Source: Pelotomaculum_C sp050950345 (GTDB taxonomy: Bacteria; Bacillota; Desulfotomaculia; Desulfotomaculales; Pelotomaculaceae). Taken from it: a DNA stretch of 64,000 bases. The position numbers and the translations under genes were made by a program. Under the pieces are notes generated by a model. The model made no database searches. It had not been told where the DNA came from and saw nothing but the letters and a program-made list of their open reading frames with translations. Positions 25,182-34,290 of this stretch are shown here, piece after piece (the first letter of the stretch is position 1; each line of letters begins with the position of its first letter). The stretch lies in the NCBI GenBank assembly GCA_050950345.1, contig JBMNHK010000002.1, positions 186,001 to 250,000 on the forward strand, given 5' to 3'.

Positions 25182-26177
25182 ATGCTGGCAGTTCGTTATC
25201 ACGGCATCGGTGATGTCCGGGTGGAAGAAGTTCCGCGGCCGGTCTGCGGCCGGGATGAAGTACTGATCAAAGTGGTCTATGCCGGTATCTGCGGCTCTGA
25301 CCTGCATATATATCGCAAAGGTATGTTTGTTGTCAATATTCCCGAAATTATGGGGCACGAATTTGTAGGTGTCGTCAGCGAAGTAGGTGCCGGCGTTACG
25401 GGTTTTGCGCCGGGTGAGACTGTGGTGGGAGATCCCCGGGTCAGCTGCGGGAGCTGCGCCTTTTGCCGGCAGGAGCAAGGGAATCTGTGCTCCAGGCTGG
25501 GTTTTATCGGCGAGGTTGCCCCGGGTTGTTTTGCCGAATACCTTGTCCTGGCGCCTAAATTGCTCTTAAAAATACCTCCTGGTGTAACCCATCTGCAGGC
25601 AGCATTGGTGGAACCACTTGCTGTTGCCCTGCGCATAGTGGAAAAAGCCAGGTTAACAAATCATACGCGTCTGGGCATCATCGGAGCAGGACCGATAGGC
25701 TTGCTCACCCTGTTAGCCGCCAGGGCTTACGGTGTGGAGCAGGTGGCTGTAGTTGACATCTCGCCGGCCCGCCGCTCCCTGGCAAGTAGACTTGGTGCGG
25801 ACCTGGTTTTGGAAAGCATTACGGAGGCTCACCAAGGGCAGGTTGATGTTGTGGTTGAAGCGGCAGGCTCGGAAAAAACCCTGCAAAGCTCCATAGAGTG
25901 GGTTAAAACCACTGGAAGAATAGTTATGTCCGGTTTGTATGAGGATAAAGTCAATTTGATGCCCAATGGTATTGTGGAAAGGGAGATTGAGGTGGTGGGA
26001 GCCAGCTCTTACGATTTGGCGGACTTAAAGCGCTCTATTGACTGCATCGCAGCCGGTAAGTTTGATGTGACGTCGATCGTATCAGATATTCTACCCCTTA
26101 CAAAAGCTCCGGAAGCCTTCAGGCTGTTGACGGAAACTTATAAAAACGCCTCAAAGATTTTGCTCCAACCAAACTAG
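25182..26177 (+). CDS. Zinc-dependent medium-chain alcohol dehydrogenase
   Basis: This 331-aa MDR enzyme has catalytic zinc ligands C37 (AGICGSD), H59 and E60 (MGHE), and four structural-zinc cysteines C89, C92, C95 and C103. The Rossmann motif GAGPIGLLT follows, with D at the end of beta-2 (VVDIS), favouring NAD. It resembles sorbitol, threonine and galactonate-type dehydrogenases, which act on vicinal hydroxyls. The ATG at 25182 follows AGGTG; it lies 18 bases past the HisD-like stop. With the adjoining ABC importer it probably oxidises an imported sugar or polyol. Confidence 0.88.
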   Translation: MLAVRYHGIGDVRVEEVPRPVCGRDEVLIKVVYAGICGSDLHIYRKGMFVVNIPEIMGHEFVGVVSEVGAGVTGFAPGETVVGDPRVSCGSCAFCRQEQGNLCSRLGFIGEVAPGCFAEYLVLAPKLLLKIPPGVTHLQAALVEPLAVALRIVEKARLTNHTRLGIIGAGPIGLLTLLAARAYGVEQVAVVDISPARRSLASRLGADLVLESITEAHQGQVDVVVEAAGSEKTLQSSIEWVKTTGRIVMSGLYEDKVNLMPNGIVEREIEVVGASSYDLADLKRSIDCIAAGKFDVTSIVSDILPLTKAPEAFRLLTETYKNASKILLQPN

Positions 26178-26273
26178 ATACCAGCAATAAGTTATGCCGT
26201 ACATTTAATTAATTTGCATTAAATATATAACTAACGAGATTATGTGGATGATTACTTTAAAGGTGGTGATATC

Positions 26274-27830
26274 ATGTTGGCGGAAGCATTAGCGGAAGAA
26301 TTAAAGGAAACCGCGGCTGCAGTTTCAGTGCTGCGTTTGAACCAAATATCAAAGATTTATCCCGGCACCATCGCGCTGCAAAATGTCAACCTGGATGTGC
26401 GTAAAGGGGAAGTACATGGTATCATCGGCAAAAACGGTGCCGGCAAATCAACCCTGGTGGGTATAATTGCAGGTATGATCAGTCCTACGGCAGGCCAAAT
26501 CTTTATCCGTGAGAAAAAGTTTGCCTCCCTGACCAGAATGAGCTCTAAAAAAGAGAAGATCTCAATTGTTACGCAGGACCCCCAGGTGATCCTGGACTTT
26601 ACAGTGGCAGAGAACCTTTTTGTGGGCGATTATATTTGCCGCGGCCAGTTGGTCAACTGGAAAGAAATCTATAGCCGTGCCGAGGAAATTTTACAGGAAG
26701 CACACTTCCCTATCAATGCCCGGGCAAAAGCTGCGGACCTGTCTATCGGTGAACGCCAGCTATTGCTGGTGCTGAAAGCTTTCTATGTAGAAAAAGCCGG
26801 CATAGTGATTCTGGATGAGGTTTCGGCGTCCCTTTCGCTGCAGGAGGAGCAAATTCTGTACAGGATCATTGAACAGATTAAGGTCAGTGGCAATACGATC
26901 ATATTTATTTCCCACCGGACCGATGAACTGTTAAAGGTGTGCGACCGGGTTACCGTTCTGCGTGACGGTAAGACCATCGTAACCAGGGACTGTGCTGAAC
27001 TTAATCAAGAGAAGCTCTCAGCGCTGATTGTAGGAGAAGAATTCAGGTCTGTTAAGAATGTGCGGGTCGCGGCGGGTAGCAGGGCTGCAGAGGAGGCTCC
27101 CGTCTTAACGGTGGAGAACCTGACCAGGGCCGGCTTTTACCAGAACATATCCTTCAGCTTGAAAAAAGGTGAGATTGTCGGGCTAGCAGGTTTGCGGGGC
27201 AGCGGCAGGACGGAAATCCTTAAAGGGATTGCCGGTATAGAACCTGCTGAGGAGGGCTGGATCAGTGTCGACGGTAAAACCAGACGCTTAACTCAACCAT
27301 GCCAGGCTTTGCAGGCAGGTATTGTTTATCTGCCTGAAGACAGGGAGAATGAAGGTATTATCAGTGGTTTGAGCGTGCGGGAAAACCTCAGCCTTAATTC
27401 CCTGTCACGGGTCAGCAGGTGCGGTGTCCTGAACAAACGCCTGGAAAAAGAGTTTACCGCCGGTATTGTCGATGCACTGGGCATCAAGACGGCTTCTCCG
27501 GAACAGGAGGTCTACCAACTCAGCGGCGGCAACAAGCAAAAGGTGGTGGTGGGCAGGATCGCGGCAACACAGCCCAGGGTTGTGCTGTTGGACGAGCCCA
27601 CCAAAGGCGTCGATATATCGGCTAAAGAGGGCATCCTGACTATCGTGAGAGAGAGACTGAGTCAAACGGCCGGGATCATCATCACATCCCCGGGCTTAGA
27701 CGATCTCCTTGAGGTATGTGACCGCATTTTAATTCTGTACCGTGGTGAAATTACCGGTGAGCTTAGCAGGAATGATTTTTCGGAGGCCAACCTTTATCTG
27801 GCAGTACAGGGCAAACAAATAGCCCGATAG
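26274..27830 (+). CDS. Ribose-type ABC importer, double ATP-binding protein
   Basis: This 518-aa protein has two fused ABC ATPase domains as in RbsA/MglA. The first has GKNGAGKST (52-60) and LSIGERQ. The second has a degenerate Walker A (GLRGSGRTE) but a clear LSGGNKQKVV signature and LLDEPTKGVD. It energises uptake of a monosaccharide-like substrate through the next permease. ATG at 26274 follows AGGTGGTGA; an upstream in-frame start would add ten residues. It follows the dehydrogenase by 96 bases. Confidence 0.92.
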   Translation: MLAEALAEELKETAAAVSVLRLNQISKIYPGTIALQNVNLDVRKGEVHGIIGKNGAGKSTLVGIIAGMISPTAGQIFIREKKFASLTRMSSKKEKISIVTQDPQVILDFTVAENLFVGDYICRGQLVNWKEIYSRAEEILQEAHFPINARAKAADLSIGERQLLLVLKAFYVEKAGIVILDEVSASLSLQEEQILYRIIEQIKVSGNTIIFISHRTDELLKVCDRVTVLRDGKTIVTRDCAELNQEKLSALIVGEEFRSVKNVRVAAGSRAAEEAPVLTVENLTRAGFYQNISFSLKKGEIVGLAGLRGSGRTEILKGIAGIEPAEEGWISVDGKTRRLTQPCQALQAGIVYLPEDRENEGIISGLSVRENLSLNSLSRVSRCGVLNKRLEKEFTAGIVDALGIKTASPEQEVYQLSGGNKQKVVVGRIAATQPRVVLLDEPTKGVDISAKEGILTIVRERLSQTAGIIITSPGLDDLLEVCDRILILYRGEITGELSRNDFSEANLYLAVQGKQIAR

Positions 27831-27882
27831 AAGCGCGTCTTTAAATATAGCAAACATTTAGTTTTAGAGGGAGTTCGGGAAT

Positions 27883-28887
27883 ATGCCCAAAAAGCTGCAA
27901 CTTTCATTGTTTTTATTGGATAACCTGATCTGGGTTATAGTCGCGGGTTTCTTTCTCCTTAATGTATTCATAACTCCAAAATTTGCGACCTATGATAACC
28001 TGGTCAATATTTTATACCACAGCGCCATCATGAGTTTATTAGTTTTAGCCCAGGGCATGGTTATGATTATAGGATCACTTGATTTGTCCACAGAGTCGAT
28101 TCTGGCCTTTGCCCCCGGGATCGCCATCTTGCTGGCTACCAAATGGCTGCCGGTGAGCCTCGACCCGGTAACCTGTATTATCTTGACCATAGCAGTAGGC
28201 GCACTGATGGGCCTGTTCAATGGAGTCATGATTGCTAAAGTAGGGGTTAACCATTTTTTGCAGACACTGTCCATGCTGATCATGCTGCGGGGCCTGGTTT
28301 TATTTCTGGTGCCCTTCTCTATATTTCCTCTGGCCGCAGCTTATACATATGCCGGACAGGCCAGAATGGCGGGCAATATCCCGGTAGCGATACCGCTTAT
28401 CCTGGTCGTTTTTGCTGTTTTTCATTTTATTCTGCAATATACCACCTTTGGCCGCCAATTTGTGGCCACCGGCGGTAATGCCAAAGCCAGTTTCGTATCC
28501 GGGATCAATACCAGCAAGATGGTCATCTGGGCTTTTGTCATCAGCGGGATTCTGGCTGCAGTAGCCGGACTTCTGGCTGCCGGAAGACAGGGCTCAATAT
28601 CCAATTCCATGGGTGAGGGTATGGTCATGCTGTCCTTTGCCGGCGCCATCCTGGGAGGCGCCAGCCTCGACGGAGGTAAAGGAACTCCTTTAGGGATGCT
28701 GGGCGGCGCCATTCTTTTGGGCATGATCTCTAATTCCCTTAACCTTTTGGGCGTCAATGTCAGTCTCGTTTATGCTACCCAGGGCGCACTGATCTTTTTG
28801 GCGATTGTTATTGATCGTGGCAGGGAAAAGGTGCGCAATAACCTGTTGCACCGGGAACAGGTCAAGAAACTGCTGCATCACGGTTGA
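27883..28887 (+). CDS. Ribose-type ABC importer permease
   Basis: This 334-aa membrane protein of the RbsC family has eight to ten hydrophobic helices. Family motifs include NILYHSAIMSLLVLAQGMVMIIGSLDLS near the start, FGRQFVATGGN and the ATPase-contact loop GEGMVMLSFAGAILGG. It forms a homodimeric channel with the preceding ATPase and the following binding protein. It lies 52 bases after the ATPase with a GAGGGAG site. Confidence 0.92.
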   Translation: MPKKLQLSLFLLDNLIWVIVAGFFLLNVFITPKFATYDNLVNILYHSAIMSLLVLAQGMVMIIGSLDLSTESILAFAPGIAILLATKWLPVSLDPVTCIILTIAVGALMGLFNGVMIAKVGVNHFLQTLSMLIMLRGLVLFLVPFSIFPLAAAYTYAGQARMAGNIPVAIPLILVVFAVFHFILQYTTFGRQFVATGGNAKASFVSGINTSKMVIWAFVISGILAAVAGLLAAGRQGSISNSMGEGMVMLSFAGAILGGASLDGGKGTPLGMLGGAILLGMISNSLNLLGVNVSLVYATQGALIFLAIVIDRGREKVRNNLLHREQVKKLLHHG

Positions 28888-28965
28888 AAAGGCAGTATTG
28901 GCAGTGGCATGGGTGTTGGTAAGGTTAAATAATAAACACAGTAAAAAGGAGGAGAGGATTAAGTA

Positions 28966-30078
28966 ATGAAAAAAAACAAGTGGCTTGCAGGACTCGCAAT
29001 TTTGCTGGCGGTGGCTGTGTTGGTTTCCGGTTGCGCCTCCGGCCAGTCAGGGAAAGAGTCGGATGCGAATGGTGAAAACGGAGAGCAGATGACCATCGGT
29101 ATGGTGGTTAAGGAGCCTACAGCGCCTTTTATTCAGGCCTTTATCAAGGGAGCAGAGGATAAGGCTGACGAGCTGGGGATTAAAGTGGACATCAAAGACG
29201 GTCAAGCCGATTCACTGAAGATCATGGAACTGATGGATAACTTTATTGTCCAGCAGGTAGATGGTTTCATTATGGCCGGCGCGGTGGACCTGAAAGCGAT
29301 TGTGCCCGGTGTGAAGAGGCTCAACGAAGCTCAGATTCCGGTTATGGCGCTGGATACCTCGCCGGAAGGCGGCAAGGTCGACCTGTTTATATCCTTTGAT
29401 ATCGAGCAATCCAGCAAAAAAGCAGCTGAAGCATTTATTCAAGGCATTAAAGACCGTAACGGTGGGACCGTGCCGGAGGGTGTTGTAGTAGAAATCACCG
29501 GTTCTTTGGAGGATATGTTTACCCATGCTTGCACCAGGGGTTTCCGCTCGGTGGTTGATCAGTACCCGCAACTAACCGTTGTGCAAGGTGAAGGAAAATG
29601 GAACAATGATGACTCCAACAAGCGGACCACAGATTTAATTACCCGCTATGGTGACGAGATCAAGGGTATTTATGTGCAGACCCCCGACATTATGGGCACA
29701 GGTGTTGTCTCAGCTATCGAGGCAGCAGGCTTAGATCCCAAAGATTATGGCATAGCCGGTATATGCATGGGTCCGGAAGGTTTGCAGCTAATCAACGAAG
29801 GTAAAATCCTGGCTATAGTTGAACAGCCGGCATATGATTCTGCTGCCCTTGCGGTACAGTACCTTTATGACCTGAAAAATGGCAAGCCAATCCCGAAAAT
29901 TGGGGATACAGTAACCCAGGAGAATGCCTTGTGGTCACCGGCTCAGGTTATTGAGAATCCCTGGGCTGACGAAGGCGCCTACATGGTGCTGCAGGGACCC
30001 CTGGTGCCCCTGGAAGTAAAAGCAGATAATCCCCTGCTGTGGGAAAACAGATTGAGCAGCCTGTGGAAACAGGAATAA
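28966..30078 (+). CDS. Sugar-type ABC substrate-binding lipoprotein
   Basis: This 370-aa lipoprotein has a signal peptide ending VSGC with lipid-anchored C23, then a type I periplasmic-binding fold of the RbsB group (GMVVKEPTAPFIQAFIKGAEDKA, VDGFIMAG, ALDTSPE). It delivers the substrate to the permease and ATPase encoded just upstream. It is longer than typical RbsB (about 300 aa) because of an extra C-terminal stretch. It has a strong AAAGGAGGAG site and a terminator 28 bases after the stop, closing the operon. Confidence 0.9.
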   Translation: MKKNKWLAGLAILLAVAVLVSGCASGQSGKESDANGENGEQMTIGMVVKEPTAPFIQAFIKGAEDKADELGIKVDIKDGQADSLKIMELMDNFIVQQVDGFIMAGAVDLKAIVPGVKRLNEAQIPVMALDTSPEGGKVDLFISFDIEQSSKKAAEAFIQGIKDRNGGTVPEGVVVEITGSLEDMFTHACTRGFRSVVDQYPQLTVVQGEGKWNNDDSNKRTTDLITRYGDEIKGIYVQTPDIMGTGVVSAIEAAGLDPKDYGIAGICMGPEGLQLINEGKILAIVEQPAYDSAALAVQYLYDLKNGKPIPKIGDTVTQENALWSPAQVIENPWADEGAYMVLQGPLVPLEVKADNPLLWENRLSSLWKQE

Positions 30079-30105
30079 AAATAACAATAATGCAAGTCTT
30101 CGACC

Positions 30106-30131
30106 TGCCGGCAATTTGTGCCGGCATTTTT
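30106..30131 (+). terminator. Terminator of the sugar importer operon
   Basis: TGCCGGCA (30106-30113) pairs perfectly with TGCCGGCA (30119-30126), followed by TTTTT. Confidence 0.85.
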
Positions 30132-30282
30132 CTTGCCATATTTTAAGCCGGGCAAGCAGGATAATTGATTGAACCTGTCTAAGCCCTCTGTAAAAAGCTC
30201 ATTTGGTTTATGCCGGTCATGTTGCATGGATATGCTGTGTAAGGATGTCTTTATTTAATAAAACTAAAAATTGGGGGCAGGT

Positions 30283-31674
30283 ATGAACACACAGGACTCA
30301 TTGCGCAATTATGCATTGATCTCGACTTTGCTGGCTTCCTTTTTGACCCCATTCATGGGCAGTGCAGTAAACCTGGCTATCCCCGGCATCGGGGTTGATT
30401 TTAACGTGGGCGCCACCTTGCTCAGCTGGATCGTTACCAGTTATCTGCTCACTACGGCCGCCCTGTTGCTGCCTTTTGGGCGACTGGCCGATATTGTAGG
30501 CCGGAAAAAAGTTTTCACTGCCGGCCTGGCGGTTTTTAGCCTGGCTTCTCTTTTATCCGCAACTGCCTGGTCGATCCAGTCACTCATTGCTTTCAGGGTG
30601 CTACAGGGTGTGGGAGGGGCGATGATTTTCGGGACCGCTATAGCCATCCTTACTTCGGTCTTTCCGCCCCAGGAAAGGGGCCGGGTGCTTGGTTATAATA
30701 CTGCTGTGGTTTATACCGGTCTTTCTCTGGGGCCCGTACTGGGCGGCATATTAAACCATCAGTTCGGCTGGCAGTCCATATTCTACTCTATCGGTCTTAT
30801 GGGGGTGCTCGCCTTCAGCCTGACTATGCTTAAACTTAAAGGCGAGTGGACCGGAGCTGCGGGAGATTCTTTTGATCTAACCGGCACAGTCCTTTATGTC
30901 ACAGGTATCGTGGCAGTGCTCTATGGCTTCTCCAATGTTGCCGCTTCGCACCGGGCCTGGGGGATATTGCTGCTGGGTTTAGCTTTCATGGTGCTGTTTG
31001 TCCGCCATGAAAACAGGGATAATCAACCTTTGATTAAAATGAAACTTTTCAAGAACACCGGCTTTGCCTTTTCCAACTTGGCAGCCTTAATCAACTATAG
31101 CGCTACTTTTGCCGTCAGCTTCCTTTTGTCACTGTACCTGCAGGTAGTTAAAGGCCTCGATTCACAGACGGCCGGGCTGGTCCTCTTAGCCCAACCTGTA
31201 GTCATGGCCCTGCTTTCCCCTTTTGCCGGCAGGCTTTCCGATTATATTGAACCAAGATTGCCGGCCTCCTGGGGCATGGCCTTAACCACTCTGGGCCTGT
31301 TCTTTTTTGCCTTTATCAATGAGAGTATACCGGTTTGGTGGATCATCATCAACCAGGCTATTTTAGGCATCGGCTTTGCGCTGTTTTCCTCACCAAACAG
31401 CAATGCCGTTATGAGCTCTGTAGAAAAAAGATATTATGGTGTGGCTTCTTCCACTCTGGGGACCATGCGGTTGATCGGACAGTCATTGAGTATGGCTGTG
31501 GCTACCCTTTTCATTAATCTCTACATAGGCTCTGCCGGTCTTACTCCTGCCCATGCAGGACAGCTGGTAACCACCTTGCAAGTGTCCTTTGCTGTGTTTG
31601 CGGCGGTGTGTTTATTCGGGATATATGCTTCCGCAGCGCGGGGGAAGATGATTGACGGTGTGCCCAGGGGCTAA
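30283..31674 (+). CDS. MFS drug exporter of the DHA2 (EmrB/QacA) family
   Basis: This 463-aa transporter starts with the DHA2 motif D/N-like SAVNLAIPGIGVDF, has WIVTSYLLTTAALLLPFGRLAD.VGRKK (motif A), R..QGVGGA and the antiporter motif C GLSLGPVLGG. It has 12-14 predicted helices. Such proteins expel drugs or metabolites in exchange for protons. ATG at 30283 is preceded by GGGGGCAGG. It is convergent with the marR gene, which could regulate it only at a distance. Confidence 0.9.
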   Translation: MNTQDSLRNYALISTLLASFLTPFMGSAVNLAIPGIGVDFNVGATLLSWIVTSYLLTTAALLLPFGRLADIVGRKKVFTAGLAVFSLASLLSATAWSIQSLIAFRVLQGVGGAMIFGTAIAILTSVFPPQERGRVLGYNTAVVYTGLSLGPVLGGILNHQFGWQSIFYSIGLMGVLAFSLTMLKLKGEWTGAAGDSFDLTGTVLYVTGIVAVLYGFSNVAASHRAWGILLLGLAFMVLFVRHENRDNQPLIKMKLFKNTGFAFSNLAALINYSATFAVSFLLSLYLQVVKGLDSQTAGLVLLAQPVVMALLSPFAGRLSDYIEPRLPASWGMALTTLGLFFFAFINESIPVWWIIINQAILGIGFALFSSPNSNAVMSSVEKRYYGVASSTLGTMRLIGQSLSMAVATLFINLYIGSAGLTPAHAGQLVTTLQVSFAVFAAVCLFGIYASAARGKMIDGVPRG

Positions 31675-31680
31675 GCAGGG

Positions 31681-31712
31681 AAAAAAAGTACACGTTGTTT
31701 GTTTACGTGTAC
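31681..31712 (-). terminator. Terminator of marR
   Basis: GTACACGT (31688-31695) and ACGTGTAC (31705-31712) form a perfect 8-bp stem. On the minus strand it is followed by seven Ts (31687-31681). Confidence 0.85.
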
Positions 31713-31721
31713 CGCCATTAG

Positions 31722-32147
31722 TTAGCCCCTTTTTAAATTCTCGCATATCCGATCTAAAATCCTGTAAAATGTATCGATCTCTTCCTCGGAAAGACCTTCA
31801 AAAAGCTGTTCCTGCAACTCATTGACTATTTTGATCCAGGAAGGCAGATGGGCTCTCGCCTTATCAGTCAGGGTGATTAATTTCTCCCGTTTATCATGGG
31901 GTACAGGGGTTCGCTTGATCCAACCGGTCCTTTCCATCAAATCAAGTGTTTTGGAAACAGAAGAAGCTTCAATGGACAACATTTCACAGATTTCAGCCTG
32001 GGTTAACTCGCCGTGCACCATCAGACAATTGACTGTAGCCCAGCGGCTGGCCGTAAGGCCTGTGTTTAAAATTCTCTCGTTTAACCTTTTCGTAAAAAGG
32101 CGGTCGGCCATATTTATTCTTTTACCGAGCATGCGATTTTGTGCCAT
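31722..32147 (-). CDS. MarR-family transcriptional regulator
   Basis: This 141-aa winged-helix protein has MarR features: TASRWATVNCLMVHGELTQAEICEMLSIEASSVSKTLDLMERTGWIKR and the wing DKREKLITLT. It should repress by dimer binding and respond to small phenolic or drug-like ligands. ATG at 32147 is 9 bases from an AGAGGA site; the longer TTG start overlaps it. An inverted repeat upstream suits autoregulation. The IS30 element lies between it and the divergent ABC efflux operon. Confidence 0.88.
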   Translation of the reverse strand: MAQNRMLGKRINMADRLFTKRLNERILNTGLTASRWATVNCLMVHGELTQAEICEMLSIEASSVSKTLDLMERTGWIKRTPVPHDKREKLITLTDKARAHLPSWIKIVNELQEQLFEGLSEEEIDTFYRILDRICENLKRG

Positions 32148-32165
32148 ATTGTACAATCCTCTTAA

Positions 32166-32177
32166 TTAGTTGTCTAA
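32166..32177. promoter_or_regulatory. Possible MarR operator
   Basis: TTAGTTGTCTAA is an inverted repeat (TTAG/CTAA) lying between the marR start and a minus-strand TTGACA element at about 32211-32206. The position suits self-repression. Confidence 0.5.
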
Positions 32178-32221
32178 CAAAATGTATAATTTTTTTGGCC
32201 ATATGTCAAGGTTTATTTTAC

Positions 32222-32235
32222 AAAAAAAACAAAGA
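32222..32235. repeat. Left copy of the 14-bp IS30 target duplication
   Basis: AAAAAAAACAAAGA directly abuts the left inverted repeat of the IS and is repeated exactly at 33440-33453. Confidence 0.85.
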
Positions 32236-33439
32236 GGTTAATTGCAAGTTTAATTGCCACCCATATTTTGGCACCTCTGATTATGCTACCATCTCATTAG
32301 CAGATTTATATCCATGAATTTTTCTTGGGTAATTATTCATCCAGTTCTCAATTCGCCTGATGTCTTTTTGCTTAAGCTTGCTGATATCTGTGCCCTTTGG
32401 TATAAACCGGCGGATTAACTTGTTGGCATTTTCATTGGTTCCACGTTCCCAGGCGCTAAATGGGTGGGCATAAAAGATTTTTGTCCGTTGAGTGCCTGGC
32501 TTTCTGACCGAACTCTCTAATTCAGCACTGTTAAGAAACTCGCTTCCATTGTCTACCGTAATGGTTTTAAACACTTCTGTAAAGCGTGTTCCGTACTCCC
32601 TTTCAAGCCTATCCAGGGCTTTCTTCACTGATTTCTGTGTCTTTTCCGGCATCTTTCGGATAAGCTCTTTTCTCGACTTGCGTTCTGTCAGAACTAGCAG
32701 TGCGGCTTTGCCTTTTCCTTTGCCACTTACTACACAATCCATCTCCCAATGGCCGGCTTCCTCCCGGCTACCAGCTGCTTCAGGTCTTTCTTCTATGCTA
32801 GTGCCTTTTAGATTGTTGTGGGCAACTCTTACCTTCTTATGGCGTTTTTTTCGGGGTACTCGTTTTACCGGCAGGTCTTTATTCGTTATATTTGCAAATA
32901 ATTCTTTATCGATATAGTTATAGAGCGTTTTTGTACATATACTGGTCTTAAATTTTATGCCTTTTGCCCAGATTTCGCCAATGACTGCGTCAGGCGTATA
33001 TTTCTCCTGGATAATCTTTTTTTCTATGTGATTTGCCAGTTCATGGTCATGACCAATCTTTAAGCATGCTCCCTTATTAGCGGCTTTTTCGCGGTATACT
33101 CGCTCGGCTGTATCTGCGCAGTATTTGTCTACATAAGTAAGGTCGTATCCTAGCATCCTGACAGTCCCACGACCAATCTCGCGTTCGATGGTTCGTTTAT
33201 GCTTGCCTAACAGCTTCGCTATCTCGCTGGGGCGCTTCTTCTCCTTGAGTAGAATTTCAATCTGGTAGCGTTCTCTTAATGTAATGTGTTTAAAACGGCG
33301 TAATGTCGTGGTACAATGGGATTGACTCATGTGCATGGCCTCCTTTATGTTGTGGTTTAGTCACCTTTAACATATCAGAGGTTTTGCCATGAGTCTCTAT
33401 TTTTTTGTTATATGCGGCATTTAATTTTACAACTTACCC
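32236..33439 (-). mobile_element. Complete IS30-family insertion sequence
   Basis: The 1204-bp element carries imperfect terminal inverted repeats of about 24 bases (32236-32258 and 33416-33439, 18 of 24 matching), one transposase gene, and is flanked by a perfect 14-bp direct repeat. The intact frame and undamaged duplication suggest recent insertion. Confidence 0.88.
32281..33330 (-). CDS. IS30-family transposase
   Basis: This 349-aa transposase has the IS30 N-terminal helix-turn-helix (ITLRERYQIEILL...PSEIAKLLGKHKRTIERE) and a DDE catalytic core: D in GHWEMDCV, D in TVDNGSEF and E in ERGTNENANKLIRRF. It cuts and joins the ends of its own element. ATG at 33330 is 8 bases from AAAGGAGG; an ATG two codons earlier is too close to it. 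The gene fills almost the whole element and shows no frameshift, so it may be active. Confidence 0.95.
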   Translation of the reverse strand: MSQSHCTTTLRRFKHITLRERYQIEILLKEKKRPSEIAKLLGKHKRTIEREIGRGTVRMLGYDLTYVDKYCADTAERVYREKAANKGACLKIGHDHELANHIEKKIIQEKYTPDAVIGEIWAKGIKFKTSICTKTLYNYIDKELFANITNKDLPVKRVPRKKRHKKVRVAHNNLKGTSIEERPEAAGSREEAGHWEMDCVVSGKGKGKAALLVLTERKSRKELIRKMPEKTQKSVKKALDRLEREYGTRFTEVFKTITVDNGSEFLNSAELESSVRKPGTQRTKIFYAHPFSAWERGTNENANKLIRRFIPKGTDISKLKQKDIRRIENWMNNYPRKIHGYKSANEMVA

Positions 33440-33453
33440 AAAAAAAACAAAGA
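33440..33453. repeat. Right copy of the 14-bp IS30 target duplication
   Basis: Identical to 32222-32235 and immediately outside the right inverted repeat. Confidence 0.85.
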
Positions 33454-33576
33454 TTGTTTATAAAAAAAGTTAATTAAGGTCTGTTTTCTCATTGAAATAG
33501 AGTATATGATAAACTGAAAATTGAAAATTTTCCGGAATGGGATTGATCCCATCATTAATATTAAAGGTACAGGTGT

Positions 33577-34290
33577 ATGATGAGCAGTAAGATTCTTATG
33601 CAGCTGAACAAAATTACCAGGACATATTTAATGGGCGAAGTTACTGTGGAAGCTTTAAAGGAAACCTCCCTGGAGGTATATGACGGAGAGCTCCTGGTCA
33701 TCCTGGGACCCAGCGGCTCGGGCAAAAGCACCTTGCTCAATATTATGGGAGGTATGGACCTGCCCTCAAGGGGTGAAGTTTTTTTTGACGGGATGGATCT
33801 AAGCCATGCCGGGGAGGCTCAGTTAACCGCTTACCGGCGCCGCGAGATCGGTTTCGTTTTTCAGTTTTACAATCTGGTGGCAGATTTGACGGCAGGGGAA
33901 AACGTGGCATTGGCTGCCGGGCTGGTAGACGAGCCGTTGCCGGTGGAGGAGATCTTGCAGGAGGTCGGTTTGGCCGATAGGATAGATCACTTTCCGGCTC
34001 AACTGAGCGGCGGTGAGCAGCAAAGGGTGGCGATTGCCCGGGCCGCGGTCAAAAAGCCGCGTTTGCTGTTGTGTGACGAACCAACAGGCGCTCTGGACAA
34101 CCTGACCGGGAAACAGATGCTGGCCTTGCTGGAGAAAATCAACAGAGAATATGGCAGCACAGTGGTTATCGTTACCCACAATACAGCCATCAGCGCCATG
34201 GCCCAAAGAGTGATTCGCATGAGCAGCGGCCGGATCGTGGAGATCCTGGAAAACAAGTCCCTGTTGCCACCTGAAAGGATTGAATGGTGA
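33577..34290 (+). CDS. ABC efflux ATPase (MacB/LolD type)
   Basis: This 237-aa ATPase has Walker A GPSGSGKST, Q-loop FQFYNLV, signature LSGGEQQRVAIARA and Walker B LLLCDEPTGALD. The last is characteristic of MacB/LolD/FtsE-type transporters that drive FtsX-fold permeases. It overlaps the downstream permease start, and a membrane-fusion protein follows, giving a three-gene export system. Tandem ATG codons at 33577 and 33580 follow AGGTG. Substrates may be drugs, peptides or lipoproteins. Confidence 0.92.
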   Translation: MMSSKILMQLNKITRTYLMGEVTVEALKETSLEVYDGELLVILGPSGSGKSTLLNIMGGMDLPSRGEVFFDGMDLSHAGEAQLTAYRRREIGFVFQFYNLVADLTAGENVALAAGLVDEPLPVEEILQEVGLADRIDHFPAQLSGGEQQRVAIARAAVKKPRLLLCDEPTGALDNLTGKQMLALLEKINREYGSTVVIVTHNTAISAMAQRVIRMSSGRIVEILENKSLLPPERIEW

